Part shown: positions 42,677-55,386 of the stretch, piece by piece
How the letters are laid out: each line of letters begins with the position of its first letter
How positions within the stretch are numbered: position 1 is the stretch's first letter
Assembly: GCF_000143415.4 (NCBI RefSeq)
Contig: NW_003314391.1
Coordinates: 251,652 to 315,651, forward strand
DNA from: Selaginella moellendorffii
Lineage: Eukaryota > Streptophyta > Lycopodiopsida > Selaginellales > Selaginellaceae
Direction of reading: 5' to 3'
DNA: 64,000 nt
Program-made: the position numbers and the translations under genes
Notes under the pieces: generated by a model
Database searches by the model: none
The model's input: the letters and a program-made list of their open reading frames with translations, nothing else
What the model was told of the DNA's origin: nothing

Positions 42677-45600
42677 TGTTCCTTAGTCCAACTTTTATTG
42701 GTGCTCAAGTATATCACCACTAGTGTTGGCATCGGAAGGTCCGAGGAGTGGGCCTATCCTTGAGGAGTAGCAAGTCGGGAAGACATGGCTCTCCATTACA
42801 GTTCATGTATAAACTTGTAGACGAGGTGGTGGATAGAAAAGGGCCAATAATGGAACGACTTTGGGATCTTGGGAACAGTGCAAGGTTTTCCTCATTGAGT
42901 TGAGGATGTGATCCGGATGAGCATTTGTCTCAGCAAATTGGCTAAGGTTGTTGTGGTAAACAACTAAAGTTGGGATCACGGGAAAGATAGAGACTCCAAA
43001 ACAATAAAGGAGTCACAAAATTATCCTCATATAGTTGAGGTTGGTGCTCATGAATGTGAGACCAGAGGTAATGACCGTGGGAGGTCAAATACGGAAGAGG
43101 ACTCAAGTCCTTGAAATGGTAGCCAGGGCTACCTTTAATAAATGCTGGAACAACTCAAGGAGTTGGGGGGTGTACTTAGGGATGAGTTGGTGTTCTCATC
43201 ACATGGACAAGTAGTCCTAAGGGGCAAAGGTTGCCCCCAGAGAACAAAATCAAGTGTCGGAGTAACACTTGTGAAAATAGTCCTTTTGAGTAGGACAGGA
43301 ATGCAAGAAGTGTATTCCAGTGAGCTAGTGCCTCACAAGTAGGACCTTACGGGTCTGTGGATTAACTAAGTCCAAAACTGTTGGATGACTCAAGTAGAGT
43401 CAACGGATGGTCCTAAAAGGACTGATGGAAGCATTTGGACTGAGGTGTGTTGTACCCCACAAAGGATGGGAGGGGATCATAGGATCCAAGGATGAGAACA
43501 GAGGGTATCTCATCGATGGCAAAATGTGCCATGCTAAAGTTATGGGAAAGGTGTTCCCAGAAGAAAACAACTTTGACATAAAGTTGTGTGTGACCTCTAT
43601 GGTGCAGTGCTAACGGATGGTTGGCATGAGAAAGAGCGGTGTTGGTCTTGGCAAAGACTTAAACACGAAGGGGAAATGTCATAGAGGTAGGCTCGTGGAG
43701 CCGATGGTGTGGAGACACCAAATGTGCCAAGGTGTGATACCTTGAGGCTATGTTGGTGGGTTCATGAGAACCCCTTGCCAAAGGAATCCCAATGGAAATG
43801 GGAATAGCATAGCCTAAGCTGCAGAGCATGCAGTTGGAGTGTGGTGACCCAGATAATGATGGAGGTGTGGAAGCACTAGCAATGAGTTGTAGGACTTGAC
43901 AATTACAAGGCAACTAAGCAAGAGGTGCAAAATAACTGGTTAAACGGGTAGAAGGTAGCTACCCAAGACTTCTTAATAGCATAGGGAAGTTGGATATACC
44001 CTTACGAAGGATAACTTGCTTGTGTTGCGATATAGTAAGTCAATGTCATAAAAGGAAATACTCATTGTCAAGAAAGCCATCATTGGGACACCCGAACACT
44101 CTAGAACACCAGAAGGTGGTGTTTGATGTCGCGAGGGCAATGGATAAAGCCCAAGGGACTAAGTCCCTAGCGAATGATGGATAGAAGGTGCTATCCAAAT
44201 GTCCAAAGTTGCGGAGACAAGAGAGGACTGTTTACCCGAGTTGGACAAAGCCAAAAATGGAATTTTGGCAAGGCTAGTGATGGGCATGTAAAGGCCCATA
44301 AGCAACAACGTAATCCCGGTGTGTGGGATTATAGGGTGAGCATACCTGGATTGAGGAACCACTCCCTAGGCTATTGGGTAGGTTCATCCCTAAGAATACT
44401 TGCTAAAGCATGATAGAAAGTGCAAAGCTATCCTCCTGGTCTGGAGGAGAATGACCAAAGGAAAAGTGTGAAGCCAAAAAGCAAGAAGTAAGGGGATAGA
44501 ACCGAACCGTAGGAATCAAAGGGCATAACCAAGGTTGGTTATGCCAGCTGGGAGTGGAGAATCAAGTGGGGGCTCGAGGGTGTTGCCGCTAGCAACCGTG
44601 ATGCCATGGAGAGTCTAAAATATGGAATTGTCCATGTTAGACTATGTGGCATTTGGAAGGCTTGCAAAAAGGGAGGCCTTAGCAAGCTGAGGGACAGAGT
44701 TCCTTCAAGGTTCCCAAAGACGATTCTAGGTAGCTTAGTACCTAGAAAGGCCAAGTGTAAATGGTTCATGGAACGCGCGAAATCAGAGTGGCGCAGCAGA
44801 AGCGTGGTCTTGAAACTTGCCATGAGGCAAGGCTATCAAGGTTAGGGAAGTAGTTCCTGAGTGTTCAAAGAGAGGGCTTTGAACGAAAGTCGATGGTCAA
44901 GGACTTTCACGCTTATGCAGGAACCATGTTACAGTGGTCGGAGGACTTGCCAAGCGAGATTGGCACGTCGGGGGAACAAATACCCTAGTTGAAGGTGATA
45001 ACTTCAAAAAGGGTGGGCCATGGGGCCGAGCATGGAGGAGTCCATGCATGATCACAGACATGTCAAGTGAGAGGACTTGGCAGTGTGGAGGAACTAGGTT
45101 CCTAAGCTGTGATCTGTAGCGCGCTTTAAAAATAAGTTGGTGCACCGGCGTGGGGAGTCACGCCAGGCATCTTGTGTGATGCCGTCCGTAGATGCATATA
45201 CGGAGGTTGGGTTCGAGTCCCGACCCTCTAGTGCTTGGGTTCGAGTCCCAAATCACTAGGGTGTGGTGATGGTTTGGAATATGAGGACACTCATATTTCG
45301 GTGGTCATGGACTCTCAGTGGGGAGACTGGTTTGGGCACACCGCCAAGCGAGGGATGCCTCGGAGTCGTGATGCACGGTTAGATTGCTTAGTGTGAAAGC
45401 TCGGCATATCTAACTTGAACGCTTTGGTGCGAGTGGCACCAAGGACGTGGTGAGTGAGATGGGGACACCTAATCTCAGTTGCTATGGACCCTTGGCCGGA
45501 AGGGCTGGCTTGGGCGCACCGCCAAGTGTGGGGGATGCCCCCGGGGTCGTAGTTAACAAATTAAAGGTCTGGAAGACCTAGTACCTATTGGCCGAGGTGA

Positions 45601-46786
45601 GATCACTAGGTGATCTTGTGGCTAAATAAGGACAAGGTCCTTGTTTGGGTTAAGGAATAAGGTTCCTAGTTCAAAGTGTTGATTTGAACTATTGATGATG
45701 GTGTGGCTTGGTCAAGGTGACCAAGTGGGAAAAGCACCCTAGGGAAATGAGCTATGTCATTGCGATGGCATAGTGTGTCCAAGGAAAGTAGTCTCTAAAG
45801 AGACCCATGGGAGGGTCACAAAGTTGGGCCGTGGATAGAGCCCACAGCAGAAGATGCTAAAGAGACTTACTAGGGGCGAACACCCTAGTCTTGGCAAAGC
45901 AGAGCCTTTGCTAAGGAATCACAAGAATACCTCAAGGAGGGAGGTAGAGATTCGATGTTGCTTGGTGCAACAATCAACGGATAGGAGCAAAAGATGAGTG
46001 GCCAAGATAGGGCCGTGGAATCCCTTGGAAGGAATCCAAGTGACAAAGTTAGGCGAGGAACACTAATGTGTTGGACGCTAACAAATTCCGGAAAAGGAAG
46101 TGTGTTTCCAAGGATGAATTCCGAATTGCTCTGATTTGGCGAAAGTGGAAGCTCCAAGGGAGGGAGCGGTAAGGTAGCCAAATGATAGGGCCATGGACAG
46201 CCCTAGCACAAAGTATGATAAATGGAACTTAGTGCCCAAGGTGGCACGAAATAGAAGAGAGGATGATGGTGCCCTCAAGTAATGAGCTTCCTAGGATGGG
46301 GAAGTGGAGTTGCACAATCTGTGCAATGCAAGGTGTTGGAGACACCTAGGAAATTGACTTCCAAAAGTCAAAAGAGTAAAAGTTCCAAGGTGCAAACGTT
46401 CAATAGATGGAAATTGAGACTACTTGAGAAGGAGTAGCGGGATTGACTTAGAGAAGGGTCTCTAAAAGGTTTAGCGAGAACTAAACCAATAAAAGGAGAG
46501 AACCACTACATGTGGTCCAATTAGTCTCTAAGTTGGAGAGACAACCCCTTTAAAGGATAGGTAAGGCATGGTGAGCCTTTGGTGTCAAACCATTGAGGAA
46601 TATGCAAAAGGCATGGTGAGCCTTCAATGGCAAACCATTGACGAATATGGAGAAGGCATGGTGAGCCTTCAATGTCAAACCATTGACAAATATTGGCTAG
46701 GTGCCAAGGATGGAAATGGTAACACATGCGGGTGTTACTTTATAAAATGGTTTACCGTTCGATGAGGACATCGAACTTCGTCTATG
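42677..46786 (+). other. LARD interior, non-coding
   Basis: About 4.1 kb without recognisable protein domains; ORFs are under 100 codons and unrelated to gag or pol. At 45185-45225 it has a hairpin TCCGTA/TACGGA followed by GGTTGGGTTCGAGTCCCGAC, matching the chromovirus 3' region. It also has two copies of a GGGCACACCGCCAAG-type block (about 45330 and 45515). Near the right end a motif ending CATGGTGAGCCTTYAATG repeats two to three times (46565-46690). Confidence 0.65.
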
Positions 46787-46797
46787 GGTGGTGGAGT

Positions 46798-47482
46798 TGT
46801 GAGACACAAAATCCCTAGGCCCCAAAGTAGAGCCGGAAAGGGCGCCACGTGGTAGTGGCCGAAGCGAGAGCCAAACGAGCGTAACACGTTTGGACCAAAA
46901 GCTCCGACTTGAAAAGACAAGAGCGGGAGTGGAACTCCCAACGAAGTGCTCGAGGAACGAGCACGAAGCGAGCAAAAGGCGAGGCTCCAAAAAGGGACCC
47001 AAAAGGACCAACACATGACACGTGGGAGTCCGAAGTGGAGTCTGAGATGGACCCGAGATGGAGTCCGAGATGGAGTCCCAAGTGGAGTCCGAGGTGGACC
47101 CGAGATGGACCCGAGTTGGAGTCCGAAGTGGAGTCCGAGATGGACCCGAGATGGAGTCCGAGATGGAGTCCAAGATGGAGTCCGAGGTGGACCCGAGATG
47201 GACCCGAGTTGGAGTCCGAAGTGGAGTCCGAGATGGACTCGAGATGGAGTCCGAGATGGAGTCCGAGATGGAGTCCGAGGTGGACCCGAGATGGACCCGA
47301 AATGGAGTCCGAGATGGAGTCCGAGATGGACCCGAGATGGAGTCCGAGATGGAGTCCGAGATGGACCCGAGATGGACCCAAGATGGAGTCCGAGATGGAG
47401 TCCGAGATGGACCCGAGATGGAGTCCGAGATGGAGTCTGAGATGGAGTCCGAGATGGAGTCCGAAGTCGAGACCGAGACCGG

Positions 47483-47514
<32 letters not shown>

Positions 47515-48891
47515 TCGGGACCGAGACCGAGACCGAGGCCAAGGCCGAGACCGAGCCCGAGCCCGAGTCCGAGTCCGAATCCGAGTCCGAGTTCGAGTCC
47601 GAGTCCGAGTCCGAGTCCGGAGCCTGAGAGGGTGAAAGCCCAAAGCGTTCGTCTCCCAGACCCTGGGGGGTTTGGTGAGCTCCAAAAGTATAGTAGGGGG
47701 AGGACTGTAGTGGAGCCAGTTTGGCCAGGAAAGGCCAGTTTGGCCCAGGAAGGCCGGACCCAGTGTTGGGTGATGAGCTGCCCACTGGGAAGTCCAAGAC
47801 TAGAGTGAACACGGACCGACAAGTGGGGTAGCTTGGTGAAGTGTTCAAGAGCCGGCTCTAGTTCCCCCGGGAGATCGACTGGCCGATGCTCCCAGTCCAA
47901 GTGTGGGTGGCACTACCTACTTGGATACCTGGTGTGGCTCAACGGAACCCGCTCTAAGCCCATGGCTAGAGCACCCAAGGGCAGAAGGCGAGGAGAGTAC
48001 CCAGGTGGCTCGCGTAAGGCCACGGTGTTCCGAAATGTTGTCCCAAAGGCCCAGACTGTGGAAAGGAAGAGGAGCAGTCCTCTGGGGTAGTGACCAAGGA
48101 CACAGTCGTGTGGTGAGGAAGTCCCAGAGGACCGTGGGACTTAGTGGTCGGGCCTGTGGGTCTCGATCCAGTGGCAGTGTTGGCAAACACGGCCAGGGGC
48201 AGAAAGGGACTTAGTGGGGACTGACAGAGGGATATTGGGGAAGGCTATTCCCCTTGTCGATGGGCATCCTAAGGATGCTAAGGAGTGGATCTGAGATGAC
48301 CACTCACGGATGGTTTGCCTAGTCTTGGAGAGCCAAGACGGTGATGCAAGTGGTATTGGACTACCAGTGTGGCAAAGGTGATTGGGCATGGCCTTAGCGT
48401 AACGGGCTGCTATGTCGGTGGTACCTTTGAGTGTCGGTCATGGGATCGGACACGTGGAGCACTTGGACCAAGTGCAAATGTTGAGTGGCATGGATGCCAT
48501 TCTCGGGGCTAGCAAGTCCCAAGTCCTGGATTGGACTTATGGAGGTTGTGAATGAGACTCCTCCAAGTGGTCAGAGGTGTGGTTAAGTGACTAAAGTAGA
48601 ATGGAAAATTTAGTCGCTTACAATTTGGTATCGGAGCGGTCTCAGGTCCGACTCTGTTGGTTGGCTAAGGGAACTACACCACATGTTGATTGACATCTGA
48701 CTGGTCCAGTTTGCTCCCGCTGGGCTCGACCCGAGGGGTAGGGTGTCAAGAGAGCAGGGCTCTCGGGAGAGCTATGGCTCTCAGCTTCCGTTCACGAGGG
48801 CGTGAACTTGCAGGGAAACGTGGTGGATTGTAAGCAACCAAAGGGAACGACTCGAGAGACGATCCATGGGGTTCAAATATAGAGGGAAAGG
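46798..48891 (+). repeat. LARD 3' LTR, right end missing
   Basis: Colinear with 40416-42531; the array is 22 bases shorter than in the 5' LTR. It stops at GAGGGAAAGG, where repeat G resumes. Confidence 0.85.
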
Positions 48892-49260
48892 AACCAACTT
48901 AAGCTTAGCATAATGGATCACCATTGAGAATCCAGTCAAAGCTACTATAATGTTATTACTTGCAAATAGACTAGCTTCACCATCAACCACTTTGGGGTTG
49001 ATCATTGTTTGACCAAGCAACTTCGTAAACACATTGTTTATTATCACATGGATATGATATAGAAATCACAATGACTTGATCATCAATTGAGCAACACCAT
49101 GAGCAACTCCCACATCATTACTATAAAGGTTTACGTGACTATCAAGTGCCAACTCGATTCGACAAAATACACCATAAATGCCACACCCCACCAATAGAAA
49201 TTTACAACATTTAACACCACAAATTTTTGTTCACAACACAGACAAGCTCATGCCACTCTC
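48892..49260. repeat. Repeat G, right part after LARD
   Basis: Resumes at AACCAACTTAAGCTTAGCAT, matching 31765 onward (for example CTTGCAAATAGACTAGCTTC and ACCAAGCAACTTCGTAAAC). Confidence 0.75.
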
Positions 49261-52149
49261 TTTTTGACTAACCTCAAAACTAATCCAACATTAAGCTACT
49301 TAAGGAGCAATAGCAAGGTTTCCCGAAAAAAAAGTGAGTATTGCAACCCAAGTCTTCAAAAACAAGCCTCTCCTTTACGTTCAAAGATGTTAAAACTCAG
49401 ACACCCTCCAGCCGTTGTGCTTGTCCATGAACCTTTATCTCATACCTGGGGTATTACGTTTATGTTGGACAAGTATATAACTTGATGGCAAGAGTATAAT
49501 GTTTGAGTCTTGTGAAGGCAAGTTGAAATAGTGATTGCTAATTGCTTGGCAACTAATAATTACTTGTAGACTTTGTCAAGGACTGTTGACACTTGCTTCA
49601 CTCAATGTTGATTTAGCAGTGATGCATTTGCTTTACCAGTTAGTGTTGCAAAGGATTGTGTCATAGGCTTGCTTTCCATATTGGGATATCAACTCTACCT
49701 TTGACGATATTATTTAGTTGTGTTTAATCCATAGTGTTAGATTTTATGGAGTCTTGGATGTGGTGAATCACTCTTTGATGATGTGTTATCTGTAAGTGAG
49801 TATTGTTGAAAAATTAGTCTTAAATACTGACTAAATTATCTTCAGTTTTGGTTAGCTTGGTTGCTAAAGAATTTTGAATGGTGATTCACTTTTGTTTTCT
49901 ATTAGCTTTATTATGGTGTTGATAGCATTGAAGTGATGCCTTGTCGTTGACAATATTGATATTGAGATTCAAGTGAAATGAAATGTCTCTCCTTAGAATT
50001 GATATTGAATTTCATTAGTCTTGATATAGATAGTGTTAATGATTTAGTTATAGCTTTATGTTATTAACATTCATGCATTTGTTAATTAGCAACTTGACGT
50101 TGAAACGATCTGAGTGGCAAGTGGAGTTAGTTGTGTTCTAGATGAGATTGCTTAGTCAAGGTTGAGTTTTAGCTTTTCCTTGAAAAGTGATTTAGTCATG
50201 GACTATACTAACTTTACGAGAGGAAGAATTAGTGATTGATATTAAAATGTTTGAATCTTAGTTGGATTTAATTTGGGAATATATCGATTATTGATGATTC
50301 TTCTAGTACTTGTTATGAAGTGAGTTACGTTTTATTATAGATGGATTCATGAAGGATCGATTAGTTGGTCACTTGTTGAGCATCGCTTCGTTATGCTTAA
50401 CTTTTGGATTAATGCAGATATGTTCTTCATTAGCTTTAACATTATGTAGTTTAACTTGTGGATGTGTTGAAGAAGATATTATGGGTTGTACCATGATTTC
50501 TTCTTTAGCATTAATGTTAGTTCTTGCGAAACACGTGATCATTTATTAATCAATATTTAACTATAGGCTTCTTTGAGCTTTTGGTTCCTTGAATTTTGTG
50601 CTCATTGTTTCATTTGTTAGAAGTTGTTAGGGAAGGCATTTTGGCTCATTAGCTTCGATGTTAAAGTTAATATTTACATTTGGCAATCATTAATGATGAT
50701 TAACTATCATCTGGGATAGTTGATTAGCATTGTCAAATATTTTACTAAATCATTGTTGGTGTTGAATGATTTACCATTCTTATGGTGGTAAATTATTTCT
50801 TTGCCAATAATTATATATTTATCTATTGATAAGATAATTGATGATCTTTCATTCTAGTTAGTTGTTCTCTTTAATAACTTTTGGTATTTTGCATTACTAT
50901 AAGTTCTTTGTGGTTTGCCCTATATTAGTCTCTTGGGTTTGAGACATCGGTAGGATGTTGTTGACGCTTACTTAAGCAACTCTAGTTCCTTAGTATTATT
51001 AACCAAAATTTATTCAAATTGACTAATGTGATAGTTGGTATAAACAAGTGTTTGTTAGTCTTACTGCATTCATTCTGTTCTGTTGATTGTTGTTACAGTT
51101 AATTCTGATAGATTAGATGATATTTCCTATAGGTGATATATTCGCAAGTATTTGCTTGCCAGTCGATGATACTTTGTGTTCTTTGAGTTATCTTATGTAA
51201 ATTGTTTAGCATGCTATCTAAAATATTTGATAGTTAAGTTTTATCATCAAGTATTATTCATGGTATACTTGCTATTGAATTTTGTTAGATAGTGAATCTT
51301 ATTTTTTCCAATCATATCGATCTTGATGGTTTCTGTACTCTAATACTAGTTTATCAGATGATAACTTACATAGGATACTTTTATGTTCTAATATATTTAA
51401 TCACTGATAATTAAGTCTCTAAAGTATCATTGTCTATGACTTTAATATTTTCCATCTATTGATCTTTGAGTTTAGGCCAATATAAGCAGACTGGCTTTGA
51501 CACTTCTTTTTCGATGTTCCTTATTCGATTATAAAGGGTGTGACTTAATAATCTATCTAAACCTTACTAACGAGTTTGGTTTTTTTGCTCAGGAGGGTTA
51601 GGGCCTCTAACTTCTCTCTCTATATCCCTACGAGTAGGGGCGTATCACACTTTTGTAAGTTGGGTGACACCTAGAGTAGCAAGGGTGGTTGACTCTGTTG
51701 GTCATTTCCTTATCAATGACAGCCGGAAAGTGTCTGAGTTGGTAGCACATCCATGTTAGACAAAGAGGTTACCCTAACTCATTTAAGTTTGTGCATTTAT
51801 CACATAGTATGATCACTGTGAACTTTTTCTAAAGTTGTTTCCTTGCTGGTGGTCTAGACTGAAGTATGCATTGACAAGGACGTTGATCTTCCCTAAGGGG
51901 GGGGAGAGTGTTGCGAATATGACTTCGGGTATCAAAAGTTACTTGTCGGCTGTCCTTTCAGATATTCTTTCCTTACTGCCGCGATGGAAGGAGGTCGGTA
52001 TTGCTGGGACCCTTTATCAATCCCTTTTGTTCAAGTGTTAGTAAACTGGACTTTGCATATATACTTGGTTGGACAAGCATAAGGACGAATTCCTAAGTGT
52101 CTATTTAGCCAAGCATACTTGGCCCGGCTTATTAGTTTTCTTTTGCTCT
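49261..52149. other. Repeat-derived AT-rich stretch without genes
   Basis: Bases 49430-50400 are inverted relative to 38460-39530. The rest shows only short unrecognised ORFs (50349-50549, 51835-52041). Confidence 0.55.
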
Positions 52150-52980
52150 GTCTTACACTAGCTTAACAAGAACCCTTGCGTATTGAAACTAATCCTTTAA
52201 TATCACTGGATGATAGCTTACCGTGTTTGCCAAACACCCTTGCTATCATGCCCTTTATGTTAGTCTCATTTTGGTCCCAAATGCTATTTATGGAAAGTGT
52301 CTAGATTTACTCATTTGGCATATTTGGTCCCATGTCCAAATTCGCAATCTAAAGACATTCCATATTTAGTAAGTTTTGAGCTTGTCCCAAAGACTAACTC
52401 CTGATACTAAAGGAGGTTTGGGGTCCAAAGCGTGTGTTCCTAATGGGGGGGAGGGGCAGCCATGGGGGGTTCCAAATGTATAGTAGGGCTAGTGGGTAGG
52501 TTGGGCATGACTGACCAATCTGAAACATAATCTAGCTCCTTTTTACATGTTTTATTCTGCGTTTGGCTTAGGTCTAAGCCCAAGTTCCATTCCATGCTAG
52601 CTGGTGGAGTACCCATATCCTTACAGTAAGCCGCCAATAGGCTGAAATAGTGCCAAACTCCATTTAACTCTGTTTTGTGTGTTAGTTTTGGCATTGGGAT
52701 GTTAGATACTCTAAGATTGTTCCAAATTGCTTTGCACTCCTATTCCTTTGCTCCTTAGGCTATGCACTTAAGAATCATTCTATGCTCCAATGTTATTACT
52801 CCTTAGCTCCATGCTTGGGAGTTTAGTATTGTTCCTTTATTCAATGGCCCAAAGCCCTAAAACTTGGGTTCTACAGCACTGTCCTTTGGACACATGGCAT
52901 ATAGAGGGTTTAGGTTCCACTTCATAGTTATCCTATGGTAAATCACCATAGGATAAAAGGTAAAAACCATGTGCACTACA
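52150..52980 (-). repeat. Repeat D, minus copy
   Basis: Reverse complement of 32929-33985, starting at 52980 with TGTAGTGCACATGG. It interrupts an element-A-like tail that continues at 52981. Confidence 0.75.
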
Positions 52981-53100
52981 TTTGACATGATATTCAATGG
53001 ACTGATCCTCTAGAAATTATGCATATGTAGTACTTGAAATAGTTCGTACAAAAGGATCATGAATAACTAATACCACCTACAGATCCACGAATATGCTATA
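52981..53100 (+). mobile_element. Element-A-like 3' fragment
   Basis: CATACAAAGGGATCA- and CAGATCCRCC-like segments follow the order of element A around 19490-19550 in the plus orientation, with many transitions. Confidence 0.55.
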
Positions 53101-53189
53101 ATTTATAACACAGCAATTAAATATTAGTACTTCACTATTCATATCAATTAATAAGTATTAAGGTTTTAATTTCTATTCTATTAATATAA

Positions 53190-53225
53190 ATTATTATTTA
53201 TTAGCTTTAGTTATATTAAATTTAC
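53190..53225 (+). pseudogene. CVNH-like gene, 5' fragment
   Basis: ATTATTATTTATTAGCTTTA and the next bases match the first dozen codons of the gene at 26598; the preceding bases match its leader (TATTAAGGTTTTAATT). Similarity ends at about 53222. Confidence 0.5.
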
Positions 53226-54491
53226 TTAAAGATCCTTAAGAAAGAATAAAATATAAACATGTTTATATTTATAAATACGAGATTAATCTGAATTATTTTC
53301 AACCATTAAATGGTAGTATACCAAGCATATTCTAGGTATATCCACTATCCCTCTACAAGTTTGCTTAAGCAACTAAAATGTTTTATACTTGTATTATAAT
53401 TGATTAATGTCAATAGTTCTCCTATATAATAAACCTCATCAAACATGTTTAAATAGTATTTTATTTAGATGTAGTGCATTTTAAATTTGTTTTGATGTGG
53501 CAAACACGTGGCAAGAGCAAAACGAATGTTATTAGTACTTTTCTATTCATATCAATTAACAACTGTTAAGGTTTTAATTGCTGTGTTATAAATTATAGCA
53601 TATTTATATTTTATAAACTTTAACCTCTAACTTCTTTTAGAGTTTGCTCAAGCCAATGTCCACCACATCACAAGCACCACTTAACCCTCCTTTAATTGTT
53701 CCTTGCAGAGGAGATACTTATAACCATCATGCTTCCCCTTGCCATGCCCACAATAGTGGCATTTGCATTTGCTGCAAATATCATTGCATAACTAAGGAAG
53801 AACTTGTTTCAAAACTGGTTGGATGGGCCATTGTTCCACCAATAATGTTGCTGCACTGGTGTTCTATAATTCTTGAGCCATTGAAGGCATATGTTCAAGC
53901 AATAATTGGCAAAATATCCATCATACTTCTGATGTCACTAACAAACAAGTGTGTCTCCTTCGAAGGTGATGCATGGTTTCTACCTTTGACATTGAACATG
54001 CATAGATCAGAGAAAAAGTGCAAAAGGACAATGAATATTGTACATTGTGGCCTAGCCTAGTGCATACTTTGTGGCTCATTTTGCCTCATGAATGTATAAT
54101 TCTTCACAATGTCAAATGCTGTGAGCATAGAACCAATAGATGAATTACTCTTCAATTGCTTAAATTGGTTGTCTTATCATCTCGCAATATGGCACATAAC
54201 TGTAAGCTGTTTCCAGAAAGCATTGACCAATTTGGTCCTAGTAGTCTTTCTAGTTTCTAGAACCATACAAGATGGATTGTGCTATGTAGGTCTACTATGG
54301 ACTGTCTATGAGCGACTGATCAATGGGACAGATGGAGAAAGGTTGGTGAAGACATGTTGCAAAACAATTTAAAAGTTGTTGGTTCAATAGATGGATATTC
54401 CATCATAGAAACTAAGGATAACATGAAAAGAGTGTTTCCAAATTTCAATTATGACTTAAATGACATTCCTGAGGAAAAGGAAAATTGAGTT
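53226..54491. other. AT-rich stretch with unrecognised ORFs
   Basis: A direct repeat ATTAGTACTTYNCTATTCATATC occurs at about 53125 and 53530. ORFs 53644-54060 (138 codons, Cys/His-rich) and 54109-54372 are not recognised. The minus strand near 53720-53790 reads CSKCKCHYCGHGKGKHDGYK, faintly like a zinc finger of a transposase. I do not call a gene. Confidence 0.35.
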
Positions 54492-54878
54492 TTATAACTG
54501 TATTGGTATATAATGTCTTGCTTCACTTTTATAGAATAATGCTTTGTGTCTGGCTGTGGGGAATGTGGGCATTAGAAGGAAGCAGATAGTGGCCCTAATT
54601 TCCCTTCTTGCCTTCACCAATCCCACCTGCATTTCTTCAGGATGCCTCCACTTGGAAAAACTATCTATACAGCTATGCCTCGTAGAAAAGATATATGCCG
54701 TCTTTTCATTTGTTGCATGTGTTTCAAACCAAGTTATGCACAAGGACTGGAGCAGAGCCCATTCTTGCACTCGATCAAAAGAGACCCAAGAGCAGAAGCT
54801 AGCGCTCCACTTGGTCCATGAGTTGGTTCCAGAATCATAGATCCAGGTGGCTAAGCCTTTCTGCTGCCACCTAAACAA
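54492..54878 (-). pseudogene. Possible fragment of a kelch-type protein
   Basis: A 128-codon minus-strand frame contains GLATWIYDSGTNSWTKW, which resembles one kelch blade strand (YD-x-x-x-x-x-W). The rest is not recognisable and no F-box or further blades are seen. Very uncertain. Confidence 0.25.
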
Positions 54879-55386
54879 GACAAGCTAGAAGCAGCCAGGG
54901 ACGCATGGATCATGAGCCACTACATACTAGATGCGAGCTAAGTATTTATTCTGGATGGGAGCATGGACTTGGGTGTAGTGCCCTGCAGGAGCTGTAGAAG
55001 CATAAGATCGGCCCATGGTGAGGGAGCACAGCACTCGAGGTTGTAGCTTGGCGGGATGCAGCCACAGCTAGAACTTGATGCTCGTAGCCGATGACTTTTG
55101 CAGGATCGCCAACCTGTGAATCTTCTTCAAATATCCAGATTGATTCTATATTTGCTTTTTGAGAGCCAAACCGTTAAATCTAATACGTCCATTCATAATC
55201 TAACGGTTGGCGATGAGAGTAGAGGACTCAAGGTTTGTGTCGCAATGAAGAGAGGGAGGGGGTCCAAGGTTTACGTAGCGTCCTCGCTGGTGAATCTGGT
55301 CGCGGTGAGAAGCTCTGGGTTACTCAGGGCCCCCGACACCTTGCTTGCAAGGGTATGAGCAATAGCAATACATCAACACCCACAAC
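54879..55386. other. Intergenic, upstream of PPR gene 1
   Basis: No gene recognised; this should contain the promoter and leader of the PPR gene at 55387. Confidence 0.4.

Larger units (their letters stand above)
40416..48891 (+). mobile_element. Young large non-coding LTR element (LARD)
   Basis: The 5' LTR 40416-42662 begins TGTGAGACAC and ends GAGCCTACA; the 3' LTR 46798-48891 lacks its last 131 or so bases. A primer-binding site complementary to initiator Met tRNA (TGGTATCAGAGC) lies at 42665 and a polypurine tract GGGTGGTGGAG at 46787-46797. The 4.1 kb interior has no ORF above about 100 codons that resembles gag or pol. The LTRs differ at about eight positions outside the hexamer array, all transitions. 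The element sits inside repeat G; the right junction lost the LTR end plus about 235 bases of flank, so no target duplication remains. Confidence 0.82.

Noticed and set aside
46697-47900. ORFs of 299-383 codons in the second array
   Set aside because: Same artefact in the 3' LTR; no conserved domain.
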